This document shows, piece after piece, positions 39,992 to 51,229 of a DNA stretch of 64,000 nucleotides (position 1 is the first letter of the stretch; the number at the start of each line of letters is the position of its first letter). The translations under genes were made by a program, and so were the position numbers. The notes under the pieces were generated by a model. It ran no database searches. It saw only the letters and a list, made by a program, of their open reading frames with translations, and was not told where the DNA came from. Location: the NCBI GenBank assembly GCA_947451925.1, contig CANGAW010000001.1, forward strand, positions 89,281 to 153,280, in the 5' to 3' direction. This DNA comes from Burkholderiales bacterium. Its GTDB lineage: Bacteria > Pseudomonadota > Gammaproteobacteria > Burkholderiales > Burkholderiaceae_D.

Positions 39992-41515
39992 ATGCGTCCA
40001 ACCATTTCCTTTGCCCTCGCGCTGCTCGCTGGTGCCGTCTCGGTCTTCGCCTTCGCTCCCTTCGGCCTGTGGCCGTTGCAGAGTGCGGCGTTCGCATTGC
40101 TCTTTTTATTAATCCTGCGCGCAGCATCAAGCCGCGCCGCCCTGCAGCTGGGCTGGGCCTTCGCTTTCGCCGCCATCGGCTGTGGCACACACTGGCTGTA
40201 TGTCAGCCTGCATGATTACGGCGGCCTGCCGGCACCACTAACCGTTTTGGCACTGGCCCTGATGGCAGCGATTCTGGCCGTGCTGTATGGCCTGGCAATG
40301 GCTGCGGCATCGTGGCTGATCCGCCGCACGCCCAATCAGGCGCTGGCTACGCTAATGGTCATGCCGGCCTGCTGGATGCTGGCCGACTGGACCCGCAGCT
40401 GGATTTTTACCGGCTTCCCCTGGCTGGCCACTGGCTATGCCCATACCGCCAGCCCATTGGCCGCTTACGCGCCACTGCTTGGCGTCTATGGTGTGGGCTG
40501 GCTGGCGACACTCGTCGCCGCTTGCCTCACCGTCCTGATCGGCCGTCGCCAGTTTTCCAAAACTGCCGTTGCCCTGCTGATCATGATTCCGGTCGCCGGC
40601 ATCGCACTGCAATCGGTGATGTGGACTACGCCGCTGGGCAAGCCTTTGTCGGTGCGTCTGTTGCAAGGCAATATTCCGCAAGACCTGAAATTTAATCTGG
40701 ATCAGCTCAAGAGCACGCTCAACATGTATCAGCAAATGGTGAGCGAGACACCGGCAGACCTGATCGCCACACCCGAAACTGCGCTGCCTTTGCTGGCTTC
40801 ACAACTGCCCCCAAGTTATTTCGGCCAATGGGCCAGCTTCACCAAAGAGACAGGCAGTACCGTCATCGTCGGTGTGCCGGTCAGCATCGGTCCCGGCATC
40901 TATCTCAACAGCGTCATTGGTATCGCCGACGGCAACGCCAATGCCTATCGCTACGACAAACATCATCTGGTGCCTTTCGGTGAATTCATTCCGCCGGGTG
41001 CGCGCTGGTTTGTCGAGCTGATGCAGATTCCGCTGGGTGACTTTACCCGCGGCAGCCTGCTTCAGCCGCCAATGAAGATCAAAGACCAGTGGCTGTTGCC
41101 CAATATCTGCTACGAAGATTTGTTTGGCGAAGAGATTGCCCAGCAATTGCAGGCCGCGCACATGCGGCATAGTCCACAAGCCAGCATCCTGCTCAACGTT
41201 TCCAATATTGCATGGTTTGGCGACACCATCGCCTTGCCTCAGCACTTGCAAATTTCGCAAATGCGCACCCTGGAAACCGGCCGTCCTATGCTGCGCGCCA
41301 CCAATACGGGCGCCACTGCCGTCATTGATGCCAGCGGCAAGCTTGTCGCCAGTCTGCCGCCCTTTACCCGTGGCACGCTGGCAGCAAAGGTGCAAGGGAT
41401 GCAGGGTCAAACGCCGTATATCGTTCTGGGCAATAGCACGGTCGCTGGCTTAGCTGCGCTGATCTTGCTTTTATTCTGGTGGCGCGTGCGTCGACGCCCC
41501 CCACTGGCGAGCTAA
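39992..41515 (+). CDS. lnt: Apolipoprotein N-acyltransferase
   Basis: TPETALPLL, YDKHHLVPFGEFIPPG, NICYEDLFGEE; upstream TTG start at 39959 also possible. Confidence 0.93.
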   Translation: MRPTISFALALLAGAVSVFAFAPFGLWPLQSAAFALLFLLILRAASSRAALQLGWAFAFAAIGCGTHWLYVSLHDYGGLPAPLTVLALALMAAILAVLYGLAMAAASWLIRRTPNQALATLMVMPACWMLADWTRSWIFTGFPWLATGYAHTASPLAAYAPLLGVYGVGWLATLVAACLTVLIGRRQFSKTAVALLIMIPVAGIALQSVMWTTPLGKPLSVRLLQGNIPQDLKFNLDQLKSTLNMYQQMVSETPADLIATPETALPLLASQLPPSYFGQWASFTKETGSTVIVGVPVSIGPGIYLNSVIGIADGNANAYRYDKHHLVPFGEFIPPGARWFVELMQIPLGDFTRGSLLQPPMKIKDQWLLPNICYEDLFGEEIAQQLQAAHMRHSPQASILLNVSNIAWFGDTIALPQHLQISQMRTLETGRPMLRATNTGATAVIDASGKLVASLPPFTRGTLAAKVQGMQGQTPYIVLGNSTVAGLAALILLLFWWRVRRRPPLAS

Positions 41516-41579
41516 AACCCGATAAAATCGCAGCCTTTAGTTAATCACTGTGTCCCGGCCACAGCAGGGACCATCGCTC

Positions 41580-42491
41580 ATGCTCACCTTTCAACAAATC
41601 ATCCTGAAACTGCAGGCCTACTGGGACGCCCAGGGTTGCGCTCTGCTGCAACCCTATGACATGGAAGTCGGTGCCGGCACCTCGCACACCGCCACCTTCC
41701 TGCGCGCGATTGGCCCCGAGCCCTGGCGTGCCGCTTATGTGCAGCCATCGCGCCGGCCTAAAGATGGCCGCTATGGCGAAAACCCGAATCGCATGCAGCA
41801 CTATTATCAGTTTCAGGTGGTGTTGAAACCGGCACCGGAAAATATTCTGGCGCTGTATCTGGGCTCGCTTGAAGCACTGGGTCTGAATCTGCAGCAAAAC
41901 GATGTGCGCTTTGTCGAAGACGATTGGGAAAACCCGACACTGGGCGCCTGGGGGCTGGGCTGGGAAGTCTGGCTCAACGGTATGGAAGTGACGCAATTTA
42001 CTTACTTCCAGCAAGTCGGCGGACTGGACTGCAAGCCGGTGCTGGGCGAAATTACCTACGGTATTGAGCGGCTGGCGATGTATTTGCAAGGCGTGGAAAA
42101 CGTCTTCGATCTGGTCTGGACCGAATGGGAAGAAAACGGTGTGACCAAACGCCTCTCCTACGGCGACGTGTTTCACCAAAACGAGGTCGAGCAATCCGGC
42201 TACAACTTTGAATATGCCAATGCCGAATTTCTGTTTTCCTTATTTACCAATTACGAAGCCGAAGCCAAGCGCCTGCTTGAAGTCCCGCTGACCCTGCCCG
42301 CCTACGAAATGATTTTGAAAGCGGCGCACACGTTCAATCTGCTCGACGCCCGCGGCGCTATTTCCGTCACCGAGCGTGCCGCTTATATTGGCCGCATCCG
42401 CAACCTCTCGCGTGCGGTGGCCCAGGCCTACTATGCGTCGCGTGAACAGCTCGGCTTCCCGATGTTGGCCAGGACCCCGCTTGCGGCCTGA
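41580..42491 (+). CDS. glyQ: Glycyl-tRNA synthetase alpha subunit
   Basis: [49 protein letters not shown]. Confidence 0.97.
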   Translation: MLTFQQIILKLQAYWDAQGCALLQPYDMEVGAGTSHTATFLRAIGPEPWRAAYVQPSRRPKDGRYGENPNRMQHYYQFQVVLKPAPENILALYLGSLEALGLNLQQNDVRFVEDDWENPTLGAWGLGWEVWLNGMEVTQFTYFQQVGGLDCKPVLGEITYGIERLAMYLQGVENVFDLVWTEWEENGVTKRLSYGDVFHQNEVEQSGYNFEYANAEFLFSLFTNYEAEAKRLLEVPLTLPAYEMILKAAHTFNLLDARGAISVTERAAYIGRIRNLSRAVAQAYYASREQLGFPMLARTPLAA

Positions 42492-42514
42492 AACGAACTA
42501 TCCAGATCAAGAAT

Positions 42515-44614
42515 ATGAAGCAGACACTGTTAGTCGAATTACTCACTGAAGAACTGCCACCGAAGGCATTGGTCAAACTAGGCGAGACGTTTGCCGCCGC
42601 TGTCTTCAACGGTCTTGCCGGTCGCGCCTTTCTCGAGCCTGATGCGGTGGCCACCAGCTTTGCCACCCCGCGCCGTCTGGCGGTCAGCATCAGCGGCGTA
42701 CGCGCGGCGTCGCCGGACAAGCAGATTCGTGAAAAGGTCTTACCCGTGTCGGTTGCACTGGACAAGGAAGGCCAGGCATCGCCACCACTACTGAAAAAAC
42801 TGGCGGTGCTGGCGCAGCAGGCTGGCTGCGCATCGATTGCCTTGGCTGAACTCGAACGTGCCAGCGATGGCAAAGCCGAAGCTTTTTTCTTTACCTACAC
42901 CGCGCCCGGCCAGGCACTGGCGCTGGGCTTGCAAGCCACGCTGGAAGAAAGCATTGCCAAACTACCGATCCCGAAACTGATGAGCTACCAGCGGCCAGAT
43001 GGCAGCACGGTACAGTTCGTGCGTCCGGTGCATGGCCTGATTGCCTTGCATGGCGAACAAGTCGTGCCGGTTGCCCTGCTCGGTCTTGCTGCAGGCAAGC
43101 AGACACTGGGGCATCGCTTCCTCTGCGAGCGGCCGCAACTGACCATCACGGCACCGGAACACTACGCCAGCATTCTCGAGTCACAAGGCAAGGTCATTGC
43201 CAACGCAAGCCAGCGCAAGGAAGCAATCCGCACCGCGCTGTTGGCCAAGGCCGGTGCCGACCAGATTCTGATGCCGGAATCGCTGCTCGACGAAGTCAGC
43301 GCACTGGTCGAATGGCCGGTGGTGTATGAATGCCATTTTGACGAGGAATTTTTGTCGGTGCCGCAGGAGTGTCTGATCCTGACCATGCAGACCAATCAAA
43401 AATATTTTGCCCTCACTGACGCTGCAGGCAAACTGCGTTCGCGCTTTCTGATCGTCTCCAATATCGCGACCGATAATCCGCGCCACATCATTGAAGGCAA
43501 TCAGCGCGTGGTCCGTCCACGGCTCTCGGATGCGAAATTCTTTTTCGAACAAGACCAGAAGAAAAAACTCGGCGACCGCTTAAGCGGCCTTGCCAGCGTG
43601 GTTTATCACAACAAGCTGGGCTCGCAGGCCGAGCGCAATGCCCGCATCGTGGCACTGGCCGGCAACATCGCTGGCGATATCGGCGCCAACGCACCAATGG
43701 CGCAACGCGCCGCGCAATTGTCGAAGGCCGATTTGTTGACCGACATGGTCGGCGAATTCCCCGAGCTGCAAGGCATCATGGGCACCTACTATGCACGCCA
43801 CGATGGCGAGCAGGATGAAGTCGCCATCGCCATTTCCGAGCATTATCAGCCGCGCTTTGCCGGCGACGCACTGCCTGCCACCGCAACCGGCACCGTGGTG
43901 GCGCTGGCCGACAAACTGGAAACCTTAATCGGCATCTGGGGCATTGGTTTAGCGCCCACCGGCGACAAAGATCCGTTTGCTCTGCGCCGTCATGCACTGG
44001 GCATTTTGCGCATGCTGGTGGAGAAGCGTTTGCCGCTGTCGCTGTCACATTGTCTGGCGCAAACCGCGCAGCAATTTGCCGGCAACGCCAATTTCACCGA
44101 CCCGTCTGCTGATGTACTGACATTTTTGTATGACCGGCTGCGCGGTCTGCTGCGCGAACGCGGCTATGCACCGGACGCCATTGATGCCGTGGTCGCGCAA
44201 CAACCGCAACGGCTTGATGACATTATCGAGCGGCTCGATGCAGTGAAAGCCTTCGCTGCGCTGCCCGAGAGCCAGTCACTGGCAGCGGCCAACAAACGCA
44301 TTACCAACATCCTGAAGAAAAATGAAGCGGCACATGGCGAAGTGCAAGCGGCACTGCTCAGCGTAGCAGCCGAGCAGCGCCTGTTTGGCGCCATCGCTGA
44401 CACCCGTGTCGAAGTCGACCGCGCTTTTGCCGCCGGCGACTTCAGCGCTACCTTGCAAGCCTTAGCGGCACTGCGTGACGATGTCGATGCGTTTTTCAAT
44501 GACGTGATGGTGATGGACGAGAATCTGGCATTGCGCGCTAACCGCTTGGCGCTATTGCACTCGCTGCACGGCATGATGAACCGGGTCGCTGACATATCCA
44601 AACTGGCGGCATGA
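42515..44614 (+). CDS. glyS: Glycyl-tRNA synthetase beta subunit
   Basis: [41 protein letters not shown]-type region. Confidence 0.96.
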   Translation: MKQTLLVELLTEELPPKALVKLGETFAAAVFNGLAGRAFLEPDAVATSFATPRRLAVSISGVRAASPDKQIREKVLPVSVALDKEGQASPPLLKKLAVLAQQAGCASIALAELERASDGKAEAFFFTYTAPGQALALGLQATLEESIAKLPIPKLMSYQRPDGSTVQFVRPVHGLIALHGEQVVPVALLGLAAGKQTLGHRFLCERPQLTITAPEHYASILESQGKVIANASQRKEAIRTALLAKAGADQILMPESLLDEVSALVEWPVVYECHFDEEFLSVPQECLILTMQTNQKYFALTDAAGKLRSRFLIVSNIATDNPRHIIEGNQRVVRPRLSDAKFFFEQDQKKKLGDRLSGLASVVYHNKLGSQAERNARIVALAGNIAGDIGANAPMAQRAAQLSKADLLTDMVGEFPELQGIMGTYYARHDGEQDEVAIAISEHYQPRFAGDALPATATGTVVALADKLETLIGIWGIGLAPTGDKDPFALRRHALGILRMLVEKRLPLSLSHCLAQTAQQFAGNANFTDPSADVLTFLYDRLRGLLRERGYAPDAIDAVVAQQPQRLDDIIERLDAVKAFAALPESQSLAAANKRITNILKKNEAAHGEVQAALLSVAAEQRLFGAIADTRVEVDRAFAAGDFSATLQALAALRDDVDAFFNDVMVMDENLALRANRLALLHSLHGMMNRVADISKLAA

Positions 44615-45204
44615 AACTGATTATCCTCGACCGTGATGGCGTCATTAACGCCGATTCGGATGACTACATCAAGTCGCCAGCCGAGTGGCATCCCATTCCC
44701 GGCTCGATGGAAGCGATTGCCCGGCTCAACCAGCATGGCTATCGGGTGGCAGTAGCAACCAATCAGGCCGGACTCGCGCGCGGCCTGTTCACGATGCAAA
44801 CGCTCAATGCGATTCATCACAAATTGCACCAGACCGCGCAAGCGTCGGGCGCGCACATCGACGCCATTTTTTTCTGTCCGCATGCGGCCGATGAAAACTG
44901 CGATTGCCGTAAACCCAAGCCGGGCATGCTGCAAGCGATTGGCAAACGTTTTGACCTGAGCTTAAAAGGTGTGCCCTTTGTCGGCGATTCTTTGCGCGAC
45001 CTGCAGGCCGGCTTTTCGGTCGGCTGTGTGCCGCATCTGGTGATGACGGGCAAAGGTCAGAAAACGCTGGCCAAAGGCGGACTGCCACCGGGCACCACCA
45101 CGTTCAGCAATCTGGCGGCCGTGGTTGAACAATTATTAAACGTCGAATCACGCGTAGCAGAAACCATCGAGGCAGCACGCGCTGCCTTGCAGAAGAAAAA
45201 ATAA
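44611..45204 (+). CDS. gmhB: D-glycero-beta-D-manno-heptose 1,7-bisphosphate 7-phosphatase
   Basis: [50 protein letters not shown]. Confidence 0.94.
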   Translation: MKLIILDRDGVINADSDDYIKSPAEWHPIPGSMEAIARLNQHGYRVAVATNQAGLARGLFTMQTLNAIHHKLHQTAQASGAHIDAIFFCPHAADENCDCRKPKPGMLQAIGKRFDLSLKGVPFVGDSLRDLQAGFSVGCVPHLVMTGKGQKTLAKGGLPPGTTTFSNLAAVVEQLLNVESRVAETIEAARAALQKKK

Positions 45205-45248
45205 TCGGCGTGGCAGCCTGAAAACTGACCCGCACACCTGGAGTTTGC

Positions 45249-45995
45249 ATGCAACAAGCTGGCCTGTTTTTACGATCCCTGCTGTTTGCCACCATCATGG
45301 TGGTGGCAACCATCATCTGGGCGCTTGCCTGCTTTTTGTTTATTGTCCTGCCCTATCGCCAGCGCTACTGGGCCATCTCGCGCTGGAATGTTTTTGTGAT
45401 CTGGCTGGCGCGCCACCTGTGTGGCATTCGCTATCAGATCAAGGGCTTTGAAAATTTACCGGATGCGCCTGTCATTTTGCTGTCCAAACATCAGTCGGCA
45501 TGGGAGACGATTTTTCTGTTGATGGCGATGCCGCGTCCGCTGATTTTTGTACTGAAAAAGTCTTTGTTGTATCTGCCATTTTTTGGCTGGGGCTTAGCCA
45601 TGCTGCGCATGATTGCAATTGACCGCAGCAAAGGGCGCGACGCCATGGCGCAAGTCATTAGCGCCGGCAAACAACGTCTGGCCGACGGCCAGTGGGTGAT
45701 CATGTTCCCCGAAGGGACGCGGACCAAAGTCGGGCAGCAAGGTCAGTACAAAGGCGGCGGCGCGATTTTAGCGGTCGGCACCCAGACACCGGTGGTGCCC
45801 ATTGCAGTCAACTCGGGTGACTGCTGGCCACGCAATGCCTTCATCAAAACCCCGGGCTTAATTACGGTCTCCATCGGCAAACCGATCAGCTCGGAAGGCA
45901 AATCACCGGCAGCGCTGATGAAGGAAGTGGAAACCTGGATAGAATCCGAAATGCGCGTCATTACGCCGGCAGCTTACCGGCACCCAGACCACTGA
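45249..45995 (+). CDS. plsC: 1-acyl-sn-glycerol-3-phosphate acyltransferase
   Basis: LSKHQSAWETIFL (HX4D-like), MFPEGTRTKVG. Confidence 0.9.
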   Translation: MQQAGLFLRSLLFATIMVVATIIWALACFLFIVLPYRQRYWAISRWNVFVIWLARHLCGIRYQIKGFENLPDAPVILLSKHQSAWETIFLLMAMPRPLIFVLKKSLLYLPFFGWGLAMLRMIAIDRSKGRDAMAQVISAGKQRLADGQWVIMFPEGTRTKVGQQGQYKGGGAILAVGTQTPVVPIAVNSGDCWPRNAFIKTPGLITVSIGKPISSEGKSPAALMKEVETWIESEMRVITPAAYRHPDH

Positions 45996-46006
45996 TTTTC
46001 ACTCTC

Positions 46007-46918
46007 ATGTCCCTCAAACAGTTTCTTCGCAAAAAACTGACTGACCCCAATCAGCTCTCGCTGCTGGATTGGTTGTTGACTGAGGAGCCGGCAGTTACGC
46101 CCGCTATTGCACCTGTTGTTGTTCCTGTTACTGCTCCTGTTGCTGCTCCTGTTAACGTCAACGCCCTACCACCAAGCGTGGCACCGCTGGCACCGGGCCT
46201 GCGCCGCCTGCGTCTGCAACAACATGTACTGGACTACCGGCTGCTGCGCTCCAAGCGCCGCACGATCGGCTTTCTGATTAATGAAGAAGGCTTGCGCGTG
46301 ACAGCGCCACGCTGGGTAACGATTGCCGAAATTGAAGCGTCGATTGTCGAAAAACAGCAATGGATTTTCACCAAGCTCAATGCACAACATGAGCGCGCCA
46401 GCCGCCAGTTACAGCCGCCCATGATCTGGCGCGATGGTGCCACCTTGCCCTATCTGGGCATGGACATCATCTTGCGCCTGGCAGAATCGGGGCACAGCGG
46501 CATGCGTTTCGATCTTGAATTACGCGAACTGCAGGTGGGTCTGCCGGCGTCAGTCACCGAACAACAATTAAAAGACCGCGTACAAGGCTGGTTGCAAGCG
46601 CAGGCCAAAACATTGTTTGCCGAACGACTGGCAATTTACGCTGACAAACTCGGCGTGAGCTTTCAGAGCTTTGCACTCTCGTCCGCCACCACCCAATGGG
46701 GTTCCTGTACTGCCGACGGCCGCATCCGTCTGAACTGGCGGCTGATGCATTTCGCGCTACCCAATATTGATTACGTGATTGCGCATGAACTCTCGCATCT
46801 GCGCGAAATGAACCACAGCCCGCAATTCTGGGCCACCGTGCAATCGGTGTTTCCCGAATTTGAAGCGGCGAAAAAAACACTGCGCAATCATGCGCCCGAG
46901 AGTCTGCCGATTTTCTAA
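46007..46918 (+). CDS. YgjP-like (SprT-type) zinc metallopeptidase
   Basis: TQWGSCTADGRIRLNWRLMHFALPNIDYVIAHELSHLREMNHSPQFW. Confidence 0.92.
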   Translation: MSLKQFLRKKLTDPNQLSLLDWLLTEEPAVTPAIAPVVVPVTAPVAAPVNVNALPPSVAPLAPGLRRLRLQQHVLDYRLLRSKRRTIGFLINEEGLRVTAPRWVTIAEIEASIVEKQQWIFTKLNAQHERASRQLQPPMIWRDGATLPYLGMDIILRLAESGHSGMRFDLELRELQVGLPASVTEQQLKDRVQGWLQAQAKTLFAERLAIYADKLGVSFQSFALSSATTQWGSCTADGRIRLNWRLMHFALPNIDYVIAHELSHLREMNHSPQFWATVQSVFPEFEAAKKTLRNHAPESLPIF

Positions 46919-46939
46919 GCGACTGTTCCTCTAAACGGA

Positions 46940-47698
46940 TCATCTCGCCTTGTCTTTTCCCGATCCGGGAGCCGGCTTTTCTGTCTGACTATTTTTATAA
47001 TCCGGCGCCGATTCAAACAGACTATGTGCATCAATCGCGACAGTCGTTAAGGCGGGCATGATGTCGAGGTCCAGCCAGTTAATGATGCGCTCATCCAGCG
47101 CACGGGCATCGACTTTTGCCAGCCAGTACAAGCGTGCCTTGAACAGCGCGACGGCACTACAGATTTCGGCGATGGTGGACTGCTCTTGATAGATATCGAT
47201 TAGCTGCAGCAATTCTTCCCAGATGGTTTGTCCGACACGATGATTGATGAACGGGCCATCGAAGAAGGGCTTGAGAATCGACACCGGTGTCCAGTATTCA
47301 TTCATGCTCAATGTACGCTTATGCTGGGCATAAATGCGGGCTGCTGGCAGGTGTAGTGCCGACTGACGGTCATCGTGTTTCAGAAAGCCGGCGCGCTCGT
47401 CATAATCAGCCTGCATCAATGCTGTGCCAAAGTTTTGCAGCCGCATTTTAATAGTGGGGCTGCGCAAAGTACTGCGGAACTGGGTCCAGTAAAATTGTCG
47501 GCCACAGCTGGCGGCTTCGTCTGCGCTCAGCATGACGCCAGGCGCCAGTGCGGCATAGGTCTCGCCTATGGTTGCCAGATATGCCCAGTAACGTTGAGCC
47601 TGATCGCGACTGACATAGCTGGCCAGTATTTCCAGATCTTGCCGGGTGAGTTTTCGGGTCAGTGATTTTTTGCCGGACTGATCCTGACTGGCTGCCAT
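46940..47698 (-). CDS. Hypothetical protein
   Basis: Full-length 252-aa ORF with balanced composition, no recognised domain. Confidence 0.65.
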   Translation of the reverse strand: MAASQDQSGKKSLTRKLTRQDLEILASYVSRDQAQRYWAYLATIGETYAALAPGVMLSADEAASCGRQFYWTQFRSTLRSPTIKMRLQNFGTALMQADYDERAGFLKHDDRQSALHLPAARIYAQHKRTLSMNEYWTPVSILKPFFDGPFINHRVGQTIWEELLQLIDIYQEQSTIAEICSAVALFKARLYWLAKVDARALDERIINWLDLDIMPALTTVAIDAHSLFESAPDYKNSQTEKPAPGSGKDKAR

Positions 47699-47928
47699 CC
47701 TTGTCTCCCTGTTTGAAATAAACGCATCACGCTTTTACCTGCAAAAGGATGCCAATTTATTTTCCGGGCACTACCCGGTCAAGCAGCAAGCGGGCGCTAT
47801 GCGGAACTTGCAAAGCGTCAGGCAATGAGGGCATGTGGCAGAACGAAGATGGGAAAACTGAGCGGTCATCAACATAGGAAACACCCGTGTTGATGATGCT
47901 GTGAAGTGTGATGCAAAACTGAAGGTCT

Positions 47929-48723
47929 TTATTCGTGAACCGGATGCCCAATTTGCTCAAGCAGTCGGGCCAGTTCAACAAATTGTTCCAGCGGTACGGT
48001 CTCGGGCCGCGCCTGCGGATTAAGCCCTGCGTCGATCAACTGGTTTTCGGTGAACATACCGGCGACGCAATTGCGCAGCACTTTGCGGCGCTGCGAAAAC
48101 GCTTTCGTCACCACTTGCTGCAAGGCGCTTTCTGCACAAACCAGCGGCTGGGCCAGCGGGCGCATACGCACGATGGCGGATTCCACTTTCGGCGGCGGAT
48201 CGAAGGCCGTTGGCGGCACAATGAACAATAGCTCCATCTGATAGCGCCATTGCAGCATCACCGAGAGCCGGCCGTAATCGCGCCCGCCGGGCGCGGCCAC
48301 CATGCGCTGCACGACTTCTTTTTGCAGCATGAAGTGCTGGTCTTCAATCAGGGAAGCAAACTGGGCCAGATGAAACAACAAGGGACTGGAGATGTTGTAA
48401 GGCAGATTGCCAACCACGCGCAGCTTGTTACCTGCTGCTACGGGCAAGGCGCCAAAATCAAACTGCAAGGCGTCGCCGGAATGGATGACGAGTTTACTGG
48501 CATCGAATTTTTTCTTCAGCAAGGCGACCAGATCGCGATCCAGTTCCACTACCTGCAAGCTGTCCAGCGAGCGCAGCAAGTACTGGGTCATCGCCCCCTG
48601 ACCGGGACCGATTTCAACCATGCTGTCGGTAGCTTGCGGTGCAATCACGCTGATGATGTCTTGCAAAACAAATTGATCGGTCAAAAAATTCTGACCAAAG
48701 CGCTTCTTCGGAATATGTTTCAT
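47929..48723 (-). CDS. rsmA: 16S rRNA dimethyladenosine transferase
   Basis: [50 protein letters not shown]. Confidence 0.96.
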   Translation of the reverse strand: MKHIPKKRFGQNFLTDQFVLQDIISVIAPQATDSMVEIGPGQGAMTQYLLRSLDSLQVVELDRDLVALLKKKFDASKLVIHSGDALQFDFGALPVAAGNKLRVVGNLPYNISSPLLFHLAQFASLIEDQHFMLQKEVVQRMVAAPGGRDYGRLSVMLQWRYQMELLFIVPPTAFDPPPKVESAIVRMRPLAQPLVCAESALQQVVTKAFSQRRKVLRNCVAGMFTENQLIDAGLNPQARPETVPLEQFVELARLLEQIGHPVHE

Positions 48724-49790
48724 GGTGTGGAGTATGAGGCCATATTGCAGGCAAGCCGTATGGCTTCGACCATGCTGGCACAATCAGCGTGCCCGATGCC
48801 GGCAGCAGCCAGGTCGAGTGCCGTGCCATGGTCAACCGAGGTGCGGATAATCGGCAAACCTAAGGTAATGTTGACGCCACGTCCGAAGCTGGCGTGCTTG
48901 AGTACCGGCAGACCCTGATCGTGGTACATCGCCAGCACGCAATCGGCGTCTTGCAAATATTTTGGCTGAAACAAGGTGTCTGCCGGATAGGGCCCGGACA
49001 CCTGCCAGCCCCTGGCCCGTGCGGCCTGCACAACCGGATTGATCACCTCGATTTCTTCGCGGCCAAGATAACCGCCCTCACCAGCATGCGGATTGAGTCC
49101 TGTGACCAGAATGCGCGGCTGCGCAATGCCGAAGCGTTGTTGTAAATCCTGATGCAGAATGGCCAGAGTCAGGCTGAGACTCTCTACGGTAATCGCTGCC
49201 GGCACGTCTTTGAGTGCCAGATGGGTGGTGGCCAGTGCGACCCGCAGCGCAGGCAAACCCGGGTCGCGGTGGCTGCCGGCCAACATCATCACGACTTGCG
49301 CTGTGCCGGTTTTTTCTGCCAGATATTCGGTGTGTCCGGTAAAGGCGATGCCGGCATCATTGATGGTGCTTTTTTGTACGGGCGCCGTAACGATGGCCTG
49401 CACCTGATGCTGTTGCGCAGCTTCGAGCGCGACATCCAGCGTTTGCAATACCGCCGCGCCGTTGCGGGCGTCAAGCACGCCAGGCACAGCAGGCACGGCC
49501 AGCGGGCAGTCGAGCACAAACTGGCTGGCTACATGCGTTGCGGATTTGGTTTCGGTTTGCAATGCAGGCGCGAACTGCGCGGCCGTCGTCAGTACTTTGA
49601 CAGGCACACCGGGCAGCAAGCGCGCGGCTAAAGAAATCAGTTGCGCAGCGTCGCCAATGAGCAAACTGTCGGCACAGTCACGGGTTTGTGCCGCGGCCCG
49701 AATCGCAATCTCCGGGCCAATGCCGGCCGGTTCACCGCAGGTGATGGCGATGCGTGGCCGCGCTGGCGGCGATGCTGACGCTGCTGACAT
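48720..49790 (-). CDS. pdxA: 4-hydroxythreonine-4-phosphate dehydrogenase
   Basis: [44 protein letters not shown]. Confidence 0.95.
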   Translation of the reverse strand: MSAASASPPARPRIAITCGEPAGIGPEIAIRAAAQTRDCADSLLIGDAAQLISLAARLLPGVPVKVLTTAAQFAPALQTETKSATHVASQFVLDCPLAVPAVPGVLDARNGAAVLQTLDVALEAAQQHQVQAIVTAPVQKSTINDAGIAFTGHTEYLAEKTGTAQVVMMLAGSHRDPGLPALRVALATTHLALKDVPAAITVESLSLTLAILHQDLQQRFGIAQPRILVTGLNPHAGEGGYLGREEIEVINPVVQAARARGWQVSGPYPADTLFQPKYLQDADCVLAMYHDQGLPVLKHASFGRGVNITLGLPIIRTSVDHGTALDLAAAGIGHADCASMVEAIRLACNMASYSTP

Positions 49791-49836
49791 GACTGGCGTT
49801 GAAGCAGCAAGCGGGTTTTGTGTCAATGCGCGCAGC

Positions 49837-51216
49837 TCAGCGTGGAATGGCTTCTTCAAGCCGGTATTCGACATAGGCGCGGTCGCGTAACTGACGCAGC
49901 CAGTCTTCGTAAGCGTCTTCGAGTTTGCGTTCGCGCAGCGTCTGGCGGGCAATCAAGCGCTGGCGTTCGGCTGACACGGCTTCGGTCTTGCGCTCGATGA
50001 CTTGAATCAGATGGTAACCAAAGGGCGACTCAACCGGCTCGCTGACTTCACCGGGCTTTAAGGCATTCATCGCGCGTTCGAATTCGGGCACGGTGTCGCC
50101 AGGATAAACCCAGCCCAGGTCGCCACCCTTGCTGGCCGACAGGTCATTGGAATACAGCTGCGCCAACTCTTCAAATTTGGCGGCCTTGTTGTCGAGCCGC
50201 GCTTTGACTTCAAGCAGTTTGCGACGCGCATCCGTAGCACTGACGATCTGGTTAACCTTGATCAGGATATGCCGCGCATGGGTTTGCTGCACCATGTTGG
50301 TCTGAGCCGCCTTGACCAGACTGGCAGTACGTTTTCCGACCAGCTTAAGAATGTGAAAGCCGTTAGCGCTGCGCAGGATGGGGGCGACCTCGCCCTGCTT
50401 CAGATTTTCAATCGCATCGACAAACAATTGCGGCAAACGCGAGGCGCTGCGCCAGCCCAGCTCGCCACCTACCATCGCATCGGTGCCGTCAGAAAAACTG
50501 GCAGCGACTTTAGCAAAATCGGCACCGGATTTGAGTTGCGCCAGCGCCGTTTCGGCACGCTTGCGACGGTCGGCAATTTGTTGTGCCGAGGCGTTCTCGG
50601 GAATGCGCACCAGAATCTGGGCGATATTGATTTCAGGGTCGGCAACCTGTGCCTTGCCTGCTGCACTGGCCATGAAACTATCAACTTCGGCATCACTGAT
50701 CTGCAGCTTGTTATCGACTTCGCGTTCACGCAAGCGTTGCAAGGTGATTTCTTCACGAATCTCTTCACGGAAACGGGTAAAGGCAACACCGTCGCGTTCC
50801 AGCTGGTCGCGGAAGGCTTGCAAGGACATATTGTTTTGCTCGGCAATGCGCGCTACTGCCCGGTCCAGCAAGACGTCGTCAATCCGGATGCCATTTTCTT
50901 TTGCCAGCTGCATCTGGGCGCGATTGACAATCAGACGCTCAAGCAACTGCTTGCGCAACACTTCAGGCGCAGGCATGGCGACGTTTTGCGCCTTTAAGCG
51001 GCGTTCAATCAATTGAACGCGATCATTAAGCTCTTTTTGCGTAATGACTTCATTATTGACGACCGCCACGATCACATCGACCAGCACGGGCTGACGGCTG
51101 GCAGCAGCTTTGTCGGCGGCCAACGAAGGCGCTGTACACAAAAATACGGTGGCGAAGGAAGCCAATAATTTTGAACGCAAAAGCGTCAAACAAAGCAAAC
51201 CGGTGTCAGTTTTCAT
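49837..51216 (-). CDS. surA: Periplasmic chaperone/peptidyl-prolyl isomerase SurA
   Basis: Signal peptide, two parvulin domains ([28 protein letters not shown]). Confidence 0.95.
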   Translation of the reverse strand: MKTDTGLLCLTLLRSKLLASFATVFLCTAPSLAADKAAASRQPVLVDVIVAVVNNEVITQKELNDRVQLIERRLKAQNVAMPAPEVLRKQLLERLIVNRAQMQLAKENGIRIDDVLLDRAVARIAEQNNMSLQAFRDQLERDGVAFTRFREEIREEITLQRLREREVDNKLQISDAEVDSFMASAAGKAQVADPEINIAQILVRIPENASAQQIADRRKRAETALAQLKSGADFAKVAASFSDGTDAMVGGELGWRSASRLPQLFVDAIENLKQGEVAPILRSANGFHILKLVGKRTASLVKAAQTNMVQQTHARHILIKVNQIVSATDARRKLLEVKARLDNKAAKFEELAQLYSNDLSASKGGDLGWVYPGDTVPEFERAMNALKPGEVSEPVESPFGYHLIQVIERKTEAVSAERQRLIARQTLRERKLEDAYEDWLRQLRDRAYVEYRLEEAIPR

Positions 51217-51229
51217 CTTGATGCTTTCT

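Noticed and set aside
41541-42194. 217-aa minus-strand ORF
   Set aside because: Antisense to glyQ.
47757-47981. 74-aa minus-strand ORF between rsmA and the hypothetical gene
   Set aside because: Short, overlaps the rsmA end, no recognisable features.
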